A stretch of 64,000 nt of DNA, from positions 496,001-560,000 of the forward strand of contig JARFXP010000001.1 in assembly GCA_029194675.1 (NCBI GenBank), read 5' to 3'. Origin of the DNA: Nitrospira sp. GTDB lineage: Bacteria; Nitrospirota; Nitrospiria; Nitrospirales; Nitrospiraceae. Positions 16,333-23,140 of this stretch are shown here, piece by piece. A model generated the notes under the pieces. The model saw only the letters and a program-made list of their open reading frames with translations, did not search any database and had not been told where the DNA came from. Made by a program: the position numbers and the translations under genes. Every line of letters begins with the position of its first letter. Positions within the stretch are counted from its first letter, which is position 1.

Positions 16333-17388
16333 ATGACTACCGACGAGCTTGAACAACTGCTTGCACAACAACCCGTGGCACTCTTGCATCGCCTTGCCCG
16401 GGGCCGTGTCCATCGGCACTTTCGTGCCGGCAAGCGGCGACTGATCGAGCTGCTTCTTCAGCATTCAAGCCAGAATCGTGCCGGCCTCGAATCCGATCTG
16501 CAGACCTTGATCGGCGAACGGCACTCTCAACTAGAGTTCGGATCGCCCCGCATCCATCATCCTTCAGCGATCGCTCCCAAGAAAGCATCGCCACGTGGAA
16601 CAGAGCCGGACTCCGCTGAAACCGCCATCTCACTATCGGCCTGGCTGGAAGGCCTCGGCGTTCCTTCTCCGCAACCATTTGTTCCGGACCCATGGCAGAA
16701 CGAGGCTTTGTCCGCTCTGAATGAGACCGACGTCGTCATCAGCGTCCCCACCGGCAGCGGAAAGACGTATGTGGCCGTTGAAGCTGCCCGCCGAGCCATG
16801 GAGGACAATCGCACGGTCATTTACACGTCGCCGCTCAAAGCTTTGTCCAACACAAAGTATACGGAGTTTTCTCGGATCTTCGGTCCTGATACAGTCGGCA
16901 TTCTTACCGGAGATCGCCAGGAAAACGGGCAGGCGCCCTTGCTCATCATGACGACGGAAATCCTGCGAAACCTGCTCTATGATGCTGCCGGTGGAGAAAT
17001 CGATGTGCGGTTGGACACGCTGGGGCTTGTCATTTTGGACGAGTCCCAATATCTCGCGGACGCTGAGCGAGGAGTCGTGTGGGAAGAAACCATTATCTTC
17101 TGTCCTTCACAGGCCAGGTTACTGTTGCTCTCCGCCTCGATCGGCAATCCGCAGGACATCGCCGATTGGCTGACCTCAATCCGATCCACTGTCTGCCGGC
17201 TCGTGCGTCACAGCAAACGCACCGTGCCCCTCAGAGCCGGTTATCTGCATCCAAACGGGAAATTGACGCCGCTGTTTAGGACATTGGGAATCCCCTACGG
17301 TCACCCAAACCACCTTCATCCAGAGACCAAGCACCTCTTTCTTGAGTATGAAGCAGAAACCCTACCGACCGGACGTCCGAGGCGATAG
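16333..17388 (+). CDS. Ski2-like helicase, RecA1 N-terminal half (split, permuted gene 2)
   Basis: 351 residues. After a helical N-terminal domain of about 110 residues comes a complete first RecA domain: Walker A PTGSGKT, motif Ia YTSPLKALSNTKY, Ib TTEILRNLL, motif II DESQ (Ski2 proteins usually have DEVH or DEAH) and motif III SASIGN. It ends after LRAGYLHPNGKLTPLF and a short tail, just where the second RecA domain would begin in full-length relatives. That second domain is encoded by the gene upstream. Together the two products would rebuild one helicase as a heterodimer. ATG 16333 is chosen because 16285 would read through the tandem repeat. It converges with the outer-membrane gene at 17409. 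Confidence 0.88.
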   Translation: MTTDELEQLLAQQPVALLHRLARGRVHRHFRAGKRRLIELLLQHSSQNRAGLESDLQTLIGERHSQLEFGSPRIHHPSAIAPKKASPRGTEPDSAETAISLSAWLEGLGVPSPQPFVPDPWQNEALSALNETDVVISVPTGSGKTYVAVEAARRAMEDNRTVIYTSPLKALSNTKYTEFSRIFGPDTVGILTGDRQENGQAPLLIMTTEILRNLLYDAAGGEIDVRLDTLGLVILDESQYLADAERGVVWEETIIFCPSQARLLLLSASIGNPQDIADWLTSIRSTVCRLVRHSKRTVPLRAGYLHPNGKLTPLFRTLGIPYGHPNHLHPETKHLFLEYEAETLPTGRPRR

Positions 17389-17408
17389 GTTCCCACTTTT
17401 TCAAGGGC

Positions 17409-18392
17409 CTAAAAAGAACCGGTCAGTCCAACAATGACACCGTGGCGGAGAGTTTGAAGCTCGGTGAGAGGAGCGGTCACCGGAGCGCTCCCGATGGGAT
17501 AACCTTCCCATCTGCCATAATAGGTCCTGTTCCACATGACGCGGTACCCACCTGTAAGCGAAAGATGACGGGTCAGCCTGATGCCTATTGAGGGTTCGGC
17601 ACTCGCACCTAATCCGAGGCCCCACATGGAAAAACTCGGGTCCTGTTGCAAATCGCTGCGTTGATAATGGATATCCTCGTTGAAGACGACGCTGACCGGC
17701 GAAAATGTAAACCTTAAATTTGCGCTGACTCTCCGCATGACTTGATATTCGAGTTGCCCCCCAACATGTAGCGGCGTAATCCAATGGGTCGTATTCTTGA
17801 CCACAGGAAAGCTGGACGTAGGAGGATTGCAACTAATGACCGACGAATCGCAGACAATTCGGCTAAACCCGGTTGCCTCGTACGTCGTGCTCCAATACTG
17901 GAACCCTGCCAGCACATCGAAATGTCCGCGGCCCTCAGGAAATTCGACTGCGCGATACCCCGCATTGGCCTGGACATACCAGGTTCCCTTTCCAGTTATG
18001 TCGCTGCTCGTGCGCGAGAACAATCGTTGTCCTGCCAGATAATCATCATCGATCAATGAGCCTCGATCCATGTCCACGGAAAAGGCGAACTCTCCCTGTA
18101 AAGACAATCGTCGAGTCACATGCACGTTCGCTCCAAGCCCGACAAGCTGGGTATCGTTGTCCTTATACGTGAGTTCAGAGGTAGGATTGCCAAGTCGTGG
18201 GTCCAGCCCAGATGCATTATGGCTCCATTGAGTCTCGCCCGTCGTGAACAACCATGATCCCACTGATAATTCCACGCGCGGCCGTACTTGAGGTTCAGAG
18301 TCTTGCCCCCAGCTTGGAACGGACGATGTAAGCACCAACAGAAGAGCAATCGATGAACGTACCGTAGCATGTACCTGCCGTGCTTCCCTCAA
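17409..18392 (-). CDS. Outer-membrane beta-barrel protein, unknown function
   Basis: About 327 residues: a signal peptide (SSIALLLVLTSSVPSWGQ), then alternating amphipathic beta strands with aromatic girdles and a C-terminal strand ending GVIVGLTGSF, the terminal Phe recognised by the BAM complex. A pair of Cys (CDSSVISC) in a long loop may form a disulfide. I prefer a TTG start at 18392: it overlaps the TGA of the upstream small gene (TTGA) and has GGGGAGAG ahead of it; ATG 18434 lies inside that gene with no ribosome site. Porin, adhesin or protease-like barrels are all possible; no catalytic motif was recognised. Confidence 0.7.
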   Translation of the reverse strand: MREARQVHATVRSSIALLLVLTSSVPSWGQDSEPQVRPRVELSVGSWLFTTGETQWSHNASGLDPRLGNPTSELTYKDNDTQLVGLGANVHVTRRLSLQGEFAFSVDMDRGSLIDDDYLAGQRLFSRTSSDITGKGTWYVQANAGYRAVEFPEGRGHFDVLAGFQYWSTTYEATGFSRIVCDSSVISCNPPTSSFPVVKNTTHWITPLHVGGQLEYQVMRRVSANLRFTFSPVSVVFNEDIHYQRSDLQQDPSFSMWGLGLGASAEPSIGIRLTRHLSLTGGYRVMWNRTYYGRWEGYPIGSAPVTAPLTELQTLRHGVIVGLTGSF

Positions 18393-18658
18393 CGCAGTAT
18401 CTCTCCCCTCTGAATGACCACCGTATCGAAGCATCGGTCAGTCGTCTCCGGCATGGCACGTCGGCAAGCTGCTCGAAAATTTTCTTCTTGAAGATTCCGC
18501 TGAATAAACGCCGAGAACCAGACCAGCCATGTACCGATGATCCCAAGCAGCACTGCACCGACGGCAATATATCTCCAGACTCTGCCCGGAGCGATTGGTG
18601 TGCTCGTGACAACGGCGGATGAGGTTTCCTCTTCTGTCACAAGACGAACAGTCGGCAC
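18389..18658 (-). CDS. Small single-pass membrane protein, unknown function
   Basis: 89 residues with one clear membrane helix (YIAVGAVLLGIIGTWLVWF) after a hydrophilic N terminus, and a C-terminal part with two Cys (ACRRAMPETTDRC) likely outside the cytoplasm, which could pair in a disulfide. The GTG start at 18658 is supported by GGAGG at ideal spacing. It overlaps the beta-barrel gene by four bases, so the two form a coupled operon and may act together at the envelope. I do not recognise the family. Confidence 0.65.
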   Translation of the reverse strand: MPTVRLVTEEETSSAVVTSTPIAPGRVWRYIAVGAVLLGIIGTWLVWFSAFIQRNLQEENFRAACRRAMPETTDRCFDTVVIQRGEILR

Positions 18659-19235
18659 GTGAGACCTCCGTCGTAATGCCCAAAGATAGAAATTTAACTA
18701 GACAGTAGAAATCATAGCTGAGACCGCGTTTGCTGAATAGATTTTTCTGCCCTCTCAACTGGGCAGTGAGGGGAAAGTGTGTGAGAGGAGGCCACCGGTC
18801 TACCCAATGTTTTTACGCCATCAGATCGAGCGTGAGTACGAAATGGCTTGTTCCGTGCGCACCGTTCAAAAAACGTGAGACCATCCCGACCTGCATCAGG
18901 ATGGCCTCATGACTGTACGATTCGCTGAAAAGTAGACGGATCAGAAGAAGGACGAGAAGAACCAGGAGGAGCCATCGAGCATCTTCTTGTTCATTCTTGA
19001 TCTTTTCGAAGGTTCAACCCTTCACACTGTACACTTTCAGTTCTCGACCAACCACTCAAAGCACCTAAAAATCAAACCTATCGACCATTTCCTCTTGGCA
19101 TCGCTCTTGCTGCGTCACTATTTGTATAGGAACACTAATAGTTTGGTTTCGCTCTCTGTTTTGTACAGTGATCGCCATCAGGCACAAATTTAATACACCA
19201 TAGATCATCACCAATTCACCTAGAGGAGTGTCTCT
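18659..19235. other. 577-bp intergenic region with leader of the first duplicated module
   Basis: No supported gene. The left part (18659-18960) is the divergent upstream region of the small membrane gene. From about 18964 the sequence is homologous to 20670 onwards and carries the sigma-54-type promoter at 19096-19110 and a leader of about 113 bases ending in gaggag before ATG 19236. Confidence 0.6.
19096..19110 (+). promoter_or_regulatory. Sigma-54 (-24/-12) promoter, module copy 1
   Basis: The 15-mer tggcatcgctcttgc matches the consensus TGGCAY-N5-TTGC at every fixed position, with GG and GC twelve bases apart. Transcription would begin near 19122, about 113 bases before the lipoprotein ATG. 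The same element at the same distance is kept in copy 2 although surrounding bases have changed. The PrsR-type activator encoded at 23141-24535 is the obvious candidate partner. Confidence 0.75.
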
Positions 19236-19796
19236 ATGTCGCCGGTGAAGACGTTGGCCAGCGTTGTCATTCGGAAACTGAGCTTCTCGATGGCTCAGCT
19301 GATACTTGTCATTCCCCTACTTATGCCACTGGCTGGTTGCACAAATGATGGAGCGGGAGGACCGATAATTTCGAGCCTTTCTAAGCCAACCGACGATGCA
19401 GCAGGATTGGACTCGGACCAAGCCACTAATCCCGAGGCGGCAGATTTTGATGGAGAAGAAGATCCCACGATTACGATGACTCCGACACCAACGGGAGTGA
19501 CCGCGCATGTGACTTGGGATCGTCCCTCTGACTTCAAAGCAACTGGTTACTCCATCCACTATGGGAAACGCTCATCCGAAGAACCACGATCAGAAGAATC
19601 AGGTTCAGAAGAGTTAAGTTCAGAGGAGCCAAATTCATGCGCTCACGGGGAAAGCCAAACCGTCGAGGCTCCACCTGCCACGATCACCGGGCTTGAACCC
19701 AACACACCATATTTTTTCGCGATCCGTGCGTTCAATGAGTCGGAGAGTACCTGCTCGAACGAGATCACGGCAGTGACGCCTTCGACTCAATCTTAA
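19236..19796 (+). CDS. Lipoprotein with FN3-like domain and pentapeptide repeats (copy 1)
   Basis: 186 residues. A lipoprotein signal (LILVIPLLMPLAGC, lipobox LAGC) is followed by a Gly/Asp-rich linker and one fibronectin-III-like domain: TPTGVTAHVTWDRPSDF ... TGYSIHYGKR ... ATITGLEPNTPYFFAIRAFN ... SNEITAVTP. Between two strands of that domain a loop of four SEE-containing pentapeptides is inserted (19575-19634), very acidic. Predicted anchored in a membrane with the domain exposed. A sigma-54-type promoter lies upstream and GAGGAG precedes the ATG. The next gene also carries an FN3 domain; the pair is duplicated downstream. Role unknown, perhaps matrix or cell-surface binding. Confidence 0.8.
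   Translation: MSPVKTLASVVIRKLSFSMAQLILVIPLLMPLAGCTNDGAGGPIISSLSKPTDDAAGLDSDQATNPEAADFDGEEDPTITMTPTPTGVTAHVTWDRPSDFKATGYSIHYGKRSSEEPRSEESGSEELSSEEPNSCAHGESQTVEAPPATITGLEPNTPYFFAIRAFNESESTCSNEITAVTPSTQS
19575..19634 (+). repeat. 15-bp coding repeat, 4 copies (SEE pentapeptides)
   Basis: Four head-to-tail 15-base units encode S-E-E-x-x pentapeptides in frame. The paralogous gene has six units at exactly the same offset (339 bases from its ATG), so copy number has changed between paralogues. Confidence 0.8.
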
Positions 19797-19848
19797 GCGG
19801 GAGACTCCTTAGTGCAACATCTCTCACCGAGGAAAGGCTAGGACACTG

Positions 19849-20547
19849 ATGAGGCACTTCATTATAGAACATACCCACCACACGGCACGGCGGCTTCGCG
19901 GTAACGAAAACCCTTTGGCCGCAACTTGGTTCTGGCAGGTTCTAGGGGTCACGACGTTCTTCTGTCTTTGGTTCACCTCTGAGGGTTTAGCGGCTACGAC
20001 TATTAGCCCGACATCGTTGACCTATTATGCTGTGCAGGGTGCGACCAACCCACCGAACCAGACGATATCCGTCTCCAGGACTAGTTCTACACAAGCGACG
20101 CTCACGGCCTCAGACAACGCAACCTGGCTTTCGGTATCCCCGGCTACAACATCCATGACCAGAAGTGCGACGCTCACGGTCGCTGTCAATACGAATGGTC
20201 TCGCAGCAGGGACCTACCAAGCCACCATCACCATCAAGAGGGGCACCTGGTACACTATGACAGCCCCTGTGACGTTGATTGTATCGCCCGCAACTCAGCC
20301 ACCACCATCAACCACGTCCTCGGCCACCCTCACGTGGGACGCGGTCACCGGCACCCCAATCAGCGGCTACAAAGTCTACGTTGGGGAGTCCCCCCGCCTC
20401 TATACACGAACTATTGACGTGGGCACCGTCACCTCCTCGACCGTGAATAGTTTGACCGTGGGCCGGACGTACTATTTCGCCGTCACAGCATATAACAGTG
20501 CTGGCGAGAGCGCCCAGTCTAACGAGGTGAGTAAGAGCATCGATTGA
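19849..20547 (+). CDS. Secreted BACON-like + FN3 protein (copy 1)
   Basis: 232 residues. A long N terminus leads to a hydrophobic signal (VLGVTTFFCLWFTSEGLA-A). A BACON/Ig-like domain follows: ISPTSLTYYAVQGATNPPNQ, then TISVSRTSS, TASDNATWLSVSP, LAAGTYQATITI. After a Pro/Ser/Thr linker comes an FN3 domain (ATLTWDAVTGTPISGYKVYV ... GRTYYFAVTAYNSAGES). The combination suggests an extracellular carbohydrate- or matrix-binding protein; no enzyme motif or PEP-CTERM tail is present. It lies 52 bases after the lipoprotein gene and probably shares its promoter. Confidence 0.8.
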   Translation: MRHFIIEHTHHTARRLRGNENPLAATWFWQVLGVTTFFCLWFTSEGLAATTISPTSLTYYAVQGATNPPNQTISVSRTSSTQATLTASDNATWLSVSPATTSMTRSATLTVAVNTNGLAAGTYQATITIKRGTWYTMTAPVTLIVSPATQPPPSTTSSATLTWDAVTGTPISGYKVYVGESPRLYTRTIDVGTVTSSTVNSLTVGRTYYFAVTAYNSAGESAQSNEVSKSID

Positions 20548-20936
20548 TCACCAGAATGATCTCCAGGGAGCGAGGACATACCTCCTTCATGGCTGAGTGG
20601 GACCCTGCTCTACAGTAGCAACCTACACCATCTTGTTGATCGTCATCGTGGTGCAGGGCGAGGAGAACTAAGAGGAACCATCGAGCATTTTCTTATCCTG
20701 AGCTTTCTGAAGGTTAAGCCCTTCACAGTCTACACTTTCAATTCTCGACGAACCACTCAAGCCACTCAAAAATCAAAGCCGTCAGTTATATTCCTCTTGG
20801 CATCGCTTTTGCTGTACCACTCTTCGCCTAGAGAAACGACCACTATGGTGGTGCTCTCTGTATTGTAGTGATCACCACTAGGTACGAGTTTAATACGATC
20901 ATAGCTCTATACCAATTCATTTAGAGGAGTGTACCT
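20548..20936. other. 389-bp intergenic region with leader of the second module
   Basis: No supported gene. The first ~120 bases are unique; from about 20670 the sequence repeats 18964-19235 with substitutions and small indels and contains the second sigma-54-type promoter (20798-20812). No clear terminator separates the two modules. Confidence 0.6.
20798..20812 (+). promoter_or_regulatory. Sigma-54 (-24/-12) promoter, module copy 2
   Basis: tggcatcgcttttgc matches TGGCAY-N5-TTGC fully; only one spacer base differs from copy 1. The inferred start near 20824 gives a leader of about 113 bases before ATG 20937, the same as in copy 1. Confidence 0.75.
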
Positions 20937-21527
20937 ATGTTGACGATTGAGGATTCGGTTCGCTTTGTCTCTCGGAGACCGAACATCTCGATGGCCCATC
21001 TGATACTTGTTAGTTTCCTACTCATGCCACTGGCTGGTTGTGCAGATGATGGAGGGGGAGGACCGATGGTTTCTAGCCTTTCTACGCCAACGGACGCTAC
21101 GGCAGGATCGGACTCGGATCAAGCTCCTCATTCCGCAGCGGCAGATTCTGGCGGTGAAGACGACCCGATGATTACCATGACTCCGACTCCAACCGGAGTG
21201 ACCGCGCATGTGACTTGGGATCGCCCCTCTGACTTCGAAGCGACTGGTTACTACATTTACTATGGAAAACGTTCACCAGAAGAACTACGGTCAAAGGAGT
21301 CAAGTTCAGAAGAACCAAGCTCAGAAGAATCTAGCTCGGAAGAGTCAAGCCCAGAAGAACCAACTTCATGTTCTCGCGGGGAAAGCCAACCCGTCGAGGG
21401 TCCACCCGTCACGATCACCGGGCTTGAACCCAACACACCATATTTTTTTGCGATCCGCGCGGTCAACGACTCTGAGAGCATTTGCTCGAACGAGATCACG
21501 ATGGTAACGCCTCCGGTTGAATCTTAA
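20937..21527 (+). CDS. Lipoprotein with FN3-like domain and pentapeptide repeats (copy 2)
   Basis: 196 residues, paralogue of the gene at 19236. It keeps the lipobox (LLMPLAGC), the FN3 strands (VTAHVTWDRPSDFEATGYY and ITGLEPNTPYFFAIRAVN) and the two Cys that flank the repeat and the last strand. Its acidic insert has six SEE-type pentapeptides instead of four (21276-21365), which explains the extra ten residues. The start is supported by GAGGAG. It stands first in the second copy of the module under its own sigma-54-type promoter. Confidence 0.8.
   Translation: MLTIEDSVRFVSRRPNISMAHLILVSFLLMPLAGCADDGGGGPMVSSLSTPTDATAGSDSDQAPHSAAADSGGEDDPMITMTPTPTGVTAHVTWDRPSDFEATGYYIYYGKRSPEELRSKESSSEEPSSEESSSEESSPEEPTSCSRGESQPVEGPPVTITGLEPNTPYFFAIRAVNDSESICSNEITMVTPPVES
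21276..21365 (+). repeat. 15-bp coding repeat, 6 copies (SEE pentapeptides)
   Basis: Six in-frame 15-base units encode P/S-E/K-E-x-x pentapeptides. They start at the same codon offset as the four-unit tract of the paralogue, so this is a length-variable coding tract, not a CRISPR or regulatory repeat. Confidence 0.8.
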
Positions 21528-21774
21528 GAGTACACATCTTTTGCCTGAAGGAGACTACGTGATCCAGGAGCCCTTCTCCTGCGACAAGAGAATTGAACCG
21601 TGCGAGGAACTGAACTTTTTCACAGCCCATCACACACAGAATCCTGTGATGCCTCATTCCGCTGCAGAGGGTTGGTGGTCCATCAAGCCATCTCAACTGA
21701 GGTGACCTGCGACTTGTCCAGGGGCTGTGACAGACGAACATCCATAGTGAAACGTCCATCATCGAAGAAAGGCC

Positions 21775-22482
21775 ATGACACTGATGCGACACTTCTTACC
21801 GACACACATCACCCAAACGGCTCGGTCTCATCGTACGCCTACGTCCACACCTCGGTTCTGGCAGATGCTTGGAATCACGGCGTTCCTCTGCCTGAGCCTC
21901 GCTCCTGAGGGCTTGGCGCAAACGACTGTTAGCCCGACATCGCTGACCTATAATGCGGTGCAAAACGGAACAAACCCAGCCAACCAGACGATATCCGTCT
22001 CCCGGACCCGCACTAGTACAGTTACGCTCACGACCTCAGACAATGCGACCTGGCTGACGGTGTTGAATGCACCAACATCCATGACAACAAAAGCGACGCT
22101 CACGGTGGGTGTCAATACAAGTGGGCTCAAAATGGCGGGCACCTATAACGCCACCATCACGATCAAGGTGGGCACCTGGTACACGAAGACAGTCCCGGTG
22201 ACGTTGTATCTATCCCCCTCTCTCACGTCCACCACGCCACCGCCATCAACCACGTCCTCGGCGACCCTCACATGGAATGCGGTCACCAGCACACCGGTCA
22301 GCGGCTATAAAGTCTGGTTCGGCACGATATCCAACCAACTCCAATCCATTAACGTAGGCGCCGTCACATCCTACACTGTGAACAGTTTGACCGTGGGCCG
22401 CATGTACTATTTCGCCGTCTCGGCCTATAACAGTGCTGGCGAGAGCCCCCTCTCTACCCAGGCCAGCAAAACCATCCAATGA
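21775..22482 (+). CDS. Secreted BACON-like + FN3 protein (copy 2)
   Basis: 235 residues, paralogue of the gene at 19849. Signal region LGITAFLCLSLAPEGLA-Q, BACON-like domain (VSPTSLTYNAVQNGTNPANQ ... SDNATWLTVLN ... AGTYNATITIKVG), Ser/Thr/Pro linker, then FN3 (ATLTWNAVTSTPVSGYKVWF ... GRMYYFAVSAYNSAGES). No anchor or sorting signal, so probably released or held by binding. The spacer 21528-21774 before it holds no supported gene and lengthens this copy. A hairpin terminator follows the stop. Confidence 0.8.
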   Translation: MTLMRHFLPTHITQTARSHRTPTSTPRFWQMLGITAFLCLSLAPEGLAQTTVSPTSLTYNAVQNGTNPANQTISVSRTRTSTVTLTTSDNATWLTVLNAPTSMTTKATLTVGVNTSGLKMAGTYNATITIKVGTWYTKTVPVTLYLSPSLTSTTPPPSTTSSATLTWNAVTSTPVSGYKVWFGTISNQLQSINVGAVTSYTVNSLTVGRMYYFAVSAYNSAGESPLSTQASKTIQ

Positions 22483-22517
22483 CCCACCTAGCTATATCAA
22501 CATCAGCCCTAAAAACA

Positions 22518-22549
22518 AAGGGTCATCTCCCGACCGGGAGATGACCCTT
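22518..22549. terminator. Hairpin terminator between convergent genes
   Basis: aagggtcatctccc pairs perfectly with gggagatgaccctt across a gacc loop: a 14-bp GC-rich stem. On the minus strand it is followed by tttgttttt, so it is a good intrinsic terminator for the PEP-CTERM gene. The plus-strand side has a weaker T run, so it may also stop the duplicated module. Confidence 0.8.
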
Positions 22550-22580
22550 CTACTCCGTTTGCTTTATGGACAAAGTCTGG

Positions 22581-22883
22581 TTAGTTTTTCCGTGAAGTCC
22601 GCTTCCAAATTCCAAGCCCAGCTAACCCAGCGCCCAGCAGGATCAAGGATGCTGGTTCAGGAACGGCCTTGCACCTTAGGCAAGGGCTAGGTATGGGTGT
22701 AGGTCCAGGTATAGGTCTACGTCGAGCAAGGTTGGTGCTGTCAGTAGTAACGCTAATGCTTTGACTTGTAATGCTGATGCTACTGGTCGTTTGGGCCATC
22801 GCAAGATTCCCTGAGAAGCCGAGAATAATTAGGACGGCTCCCAAGAGAATAGAGTGAATCGACCTACCCTCTTTCTTCATCAT
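22581..22883 (-). CDS. Small PEP-CTERM sorting-domain protein
   Basis: About 100 residues. A Sec signal (SILLGAVLIILGFSGNLAMA-Q) is followed by a Ser/Thr-rich segment, a Pro-rich hinge with a CLRC pair, and a C-terminal sorting signal: VPEPAS, a hydrophobic helix (LILLGAGLAGLGIW) and the basic tail KRTSRKN. This is the substrate type of exosortase, which is encoded about 3 kb upstream on the same strand. The mature exported part is only about 50 residues. GGGAGG lies six bases before the ATG at 22883, which decides the start. A possible sigma-54 element sits 53-67 bases upstream of the start. Confidence 0.85.
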   Translation of the reverse strand: MMKKEGRSIHSILLGAVLIILGFSGNLAMAQTTSSISITSQSISVTTDSTNLARRRPIPGPTPIPSPCLRCKAVPEPASLILLGAGLAGLGIWKRTSRKN

Positions 22884-22935
22884 TGCCATCCTCCCAGTTA
22901 CACACCGATATCCTCGCACTGTAGCCTTAGCTTAC

Positions 22936-22950
22936 GCATAACTTGTGCTA
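22936..22950 (-). promoter_or_regulatory. Weak sigma-54-like promoter of the PEP-CTERM gene
   Basis: Read on the minus strand tagcacaagttatgc keeps the -12 GC and most of the -24 box with correct 12-base phasing, but has TAG instead of TGG and ATGC instead of TTGC. The start would be near 22925, about 42 bases before the ATG. The rest of 22951-23140 is an AT-rich stretch that could hold activator sites. Confidence 0.4.
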
Positions 22951-23140
22951 GCTGAATGTTCATCATAAGCGACTGAAAGTATTGCGGCTGTCTGTAGGCT
23001 TCTTCATTCACAAAGCACAGGTTGTAAAAAAACATTACATTACTTTTCTCAACAACGTAGAAATGAAAATTTATTTCAATGTTTTCAATGGTTCATGAAA
23101 TACATACGTTGTAAAATAAATTTGCACACCAGGGGTTACT

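Larger units (their letters stand above)
18964..20547 (+). repeat. Duplicated module, copy 1 (promoter + lipoprotein + BACON/FN3 gene)
   Basis: This segment and 20670-22482 are diverged direct copies. Homology begins in the non-coding upstream part (gccatcgagcat against accatcgagcat), covers the promoter and leader, the lipoprotein gene and the secreted BACON/FN3 gene. The spacer between the two genes is only 52 bases here but 247 in copy 2, so an insertion or deletion followed the duplication. Confidence 0.85.
20670..22482 (+). repeat. Duplicated module, copy 2
   Basis: Diverged direct copy of 18964-20547. Protein-level similarity is high for both genes; the lipoprotein repeat tract is longer, and about 195 extra bases lie between the two genes. 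The duplicated stretch begins upstream of the promoter, so each copy is an independent transcription unit. Confidence 0.85.

Noticed and set aside
14388-17388. The two helicase genes as two unrelated helicases
   Set aside because: Each lacks exactly the motifs the other has, and the ends fit one full-length Ski2-like protein, so complementary halves are the better reading.
21276-21365. Short regular repeats as a possible CRISPR array
   Set aside because: Units are contiguous 15-mers in frame within a lipoprotein gene, with no spacers and no cas genes.
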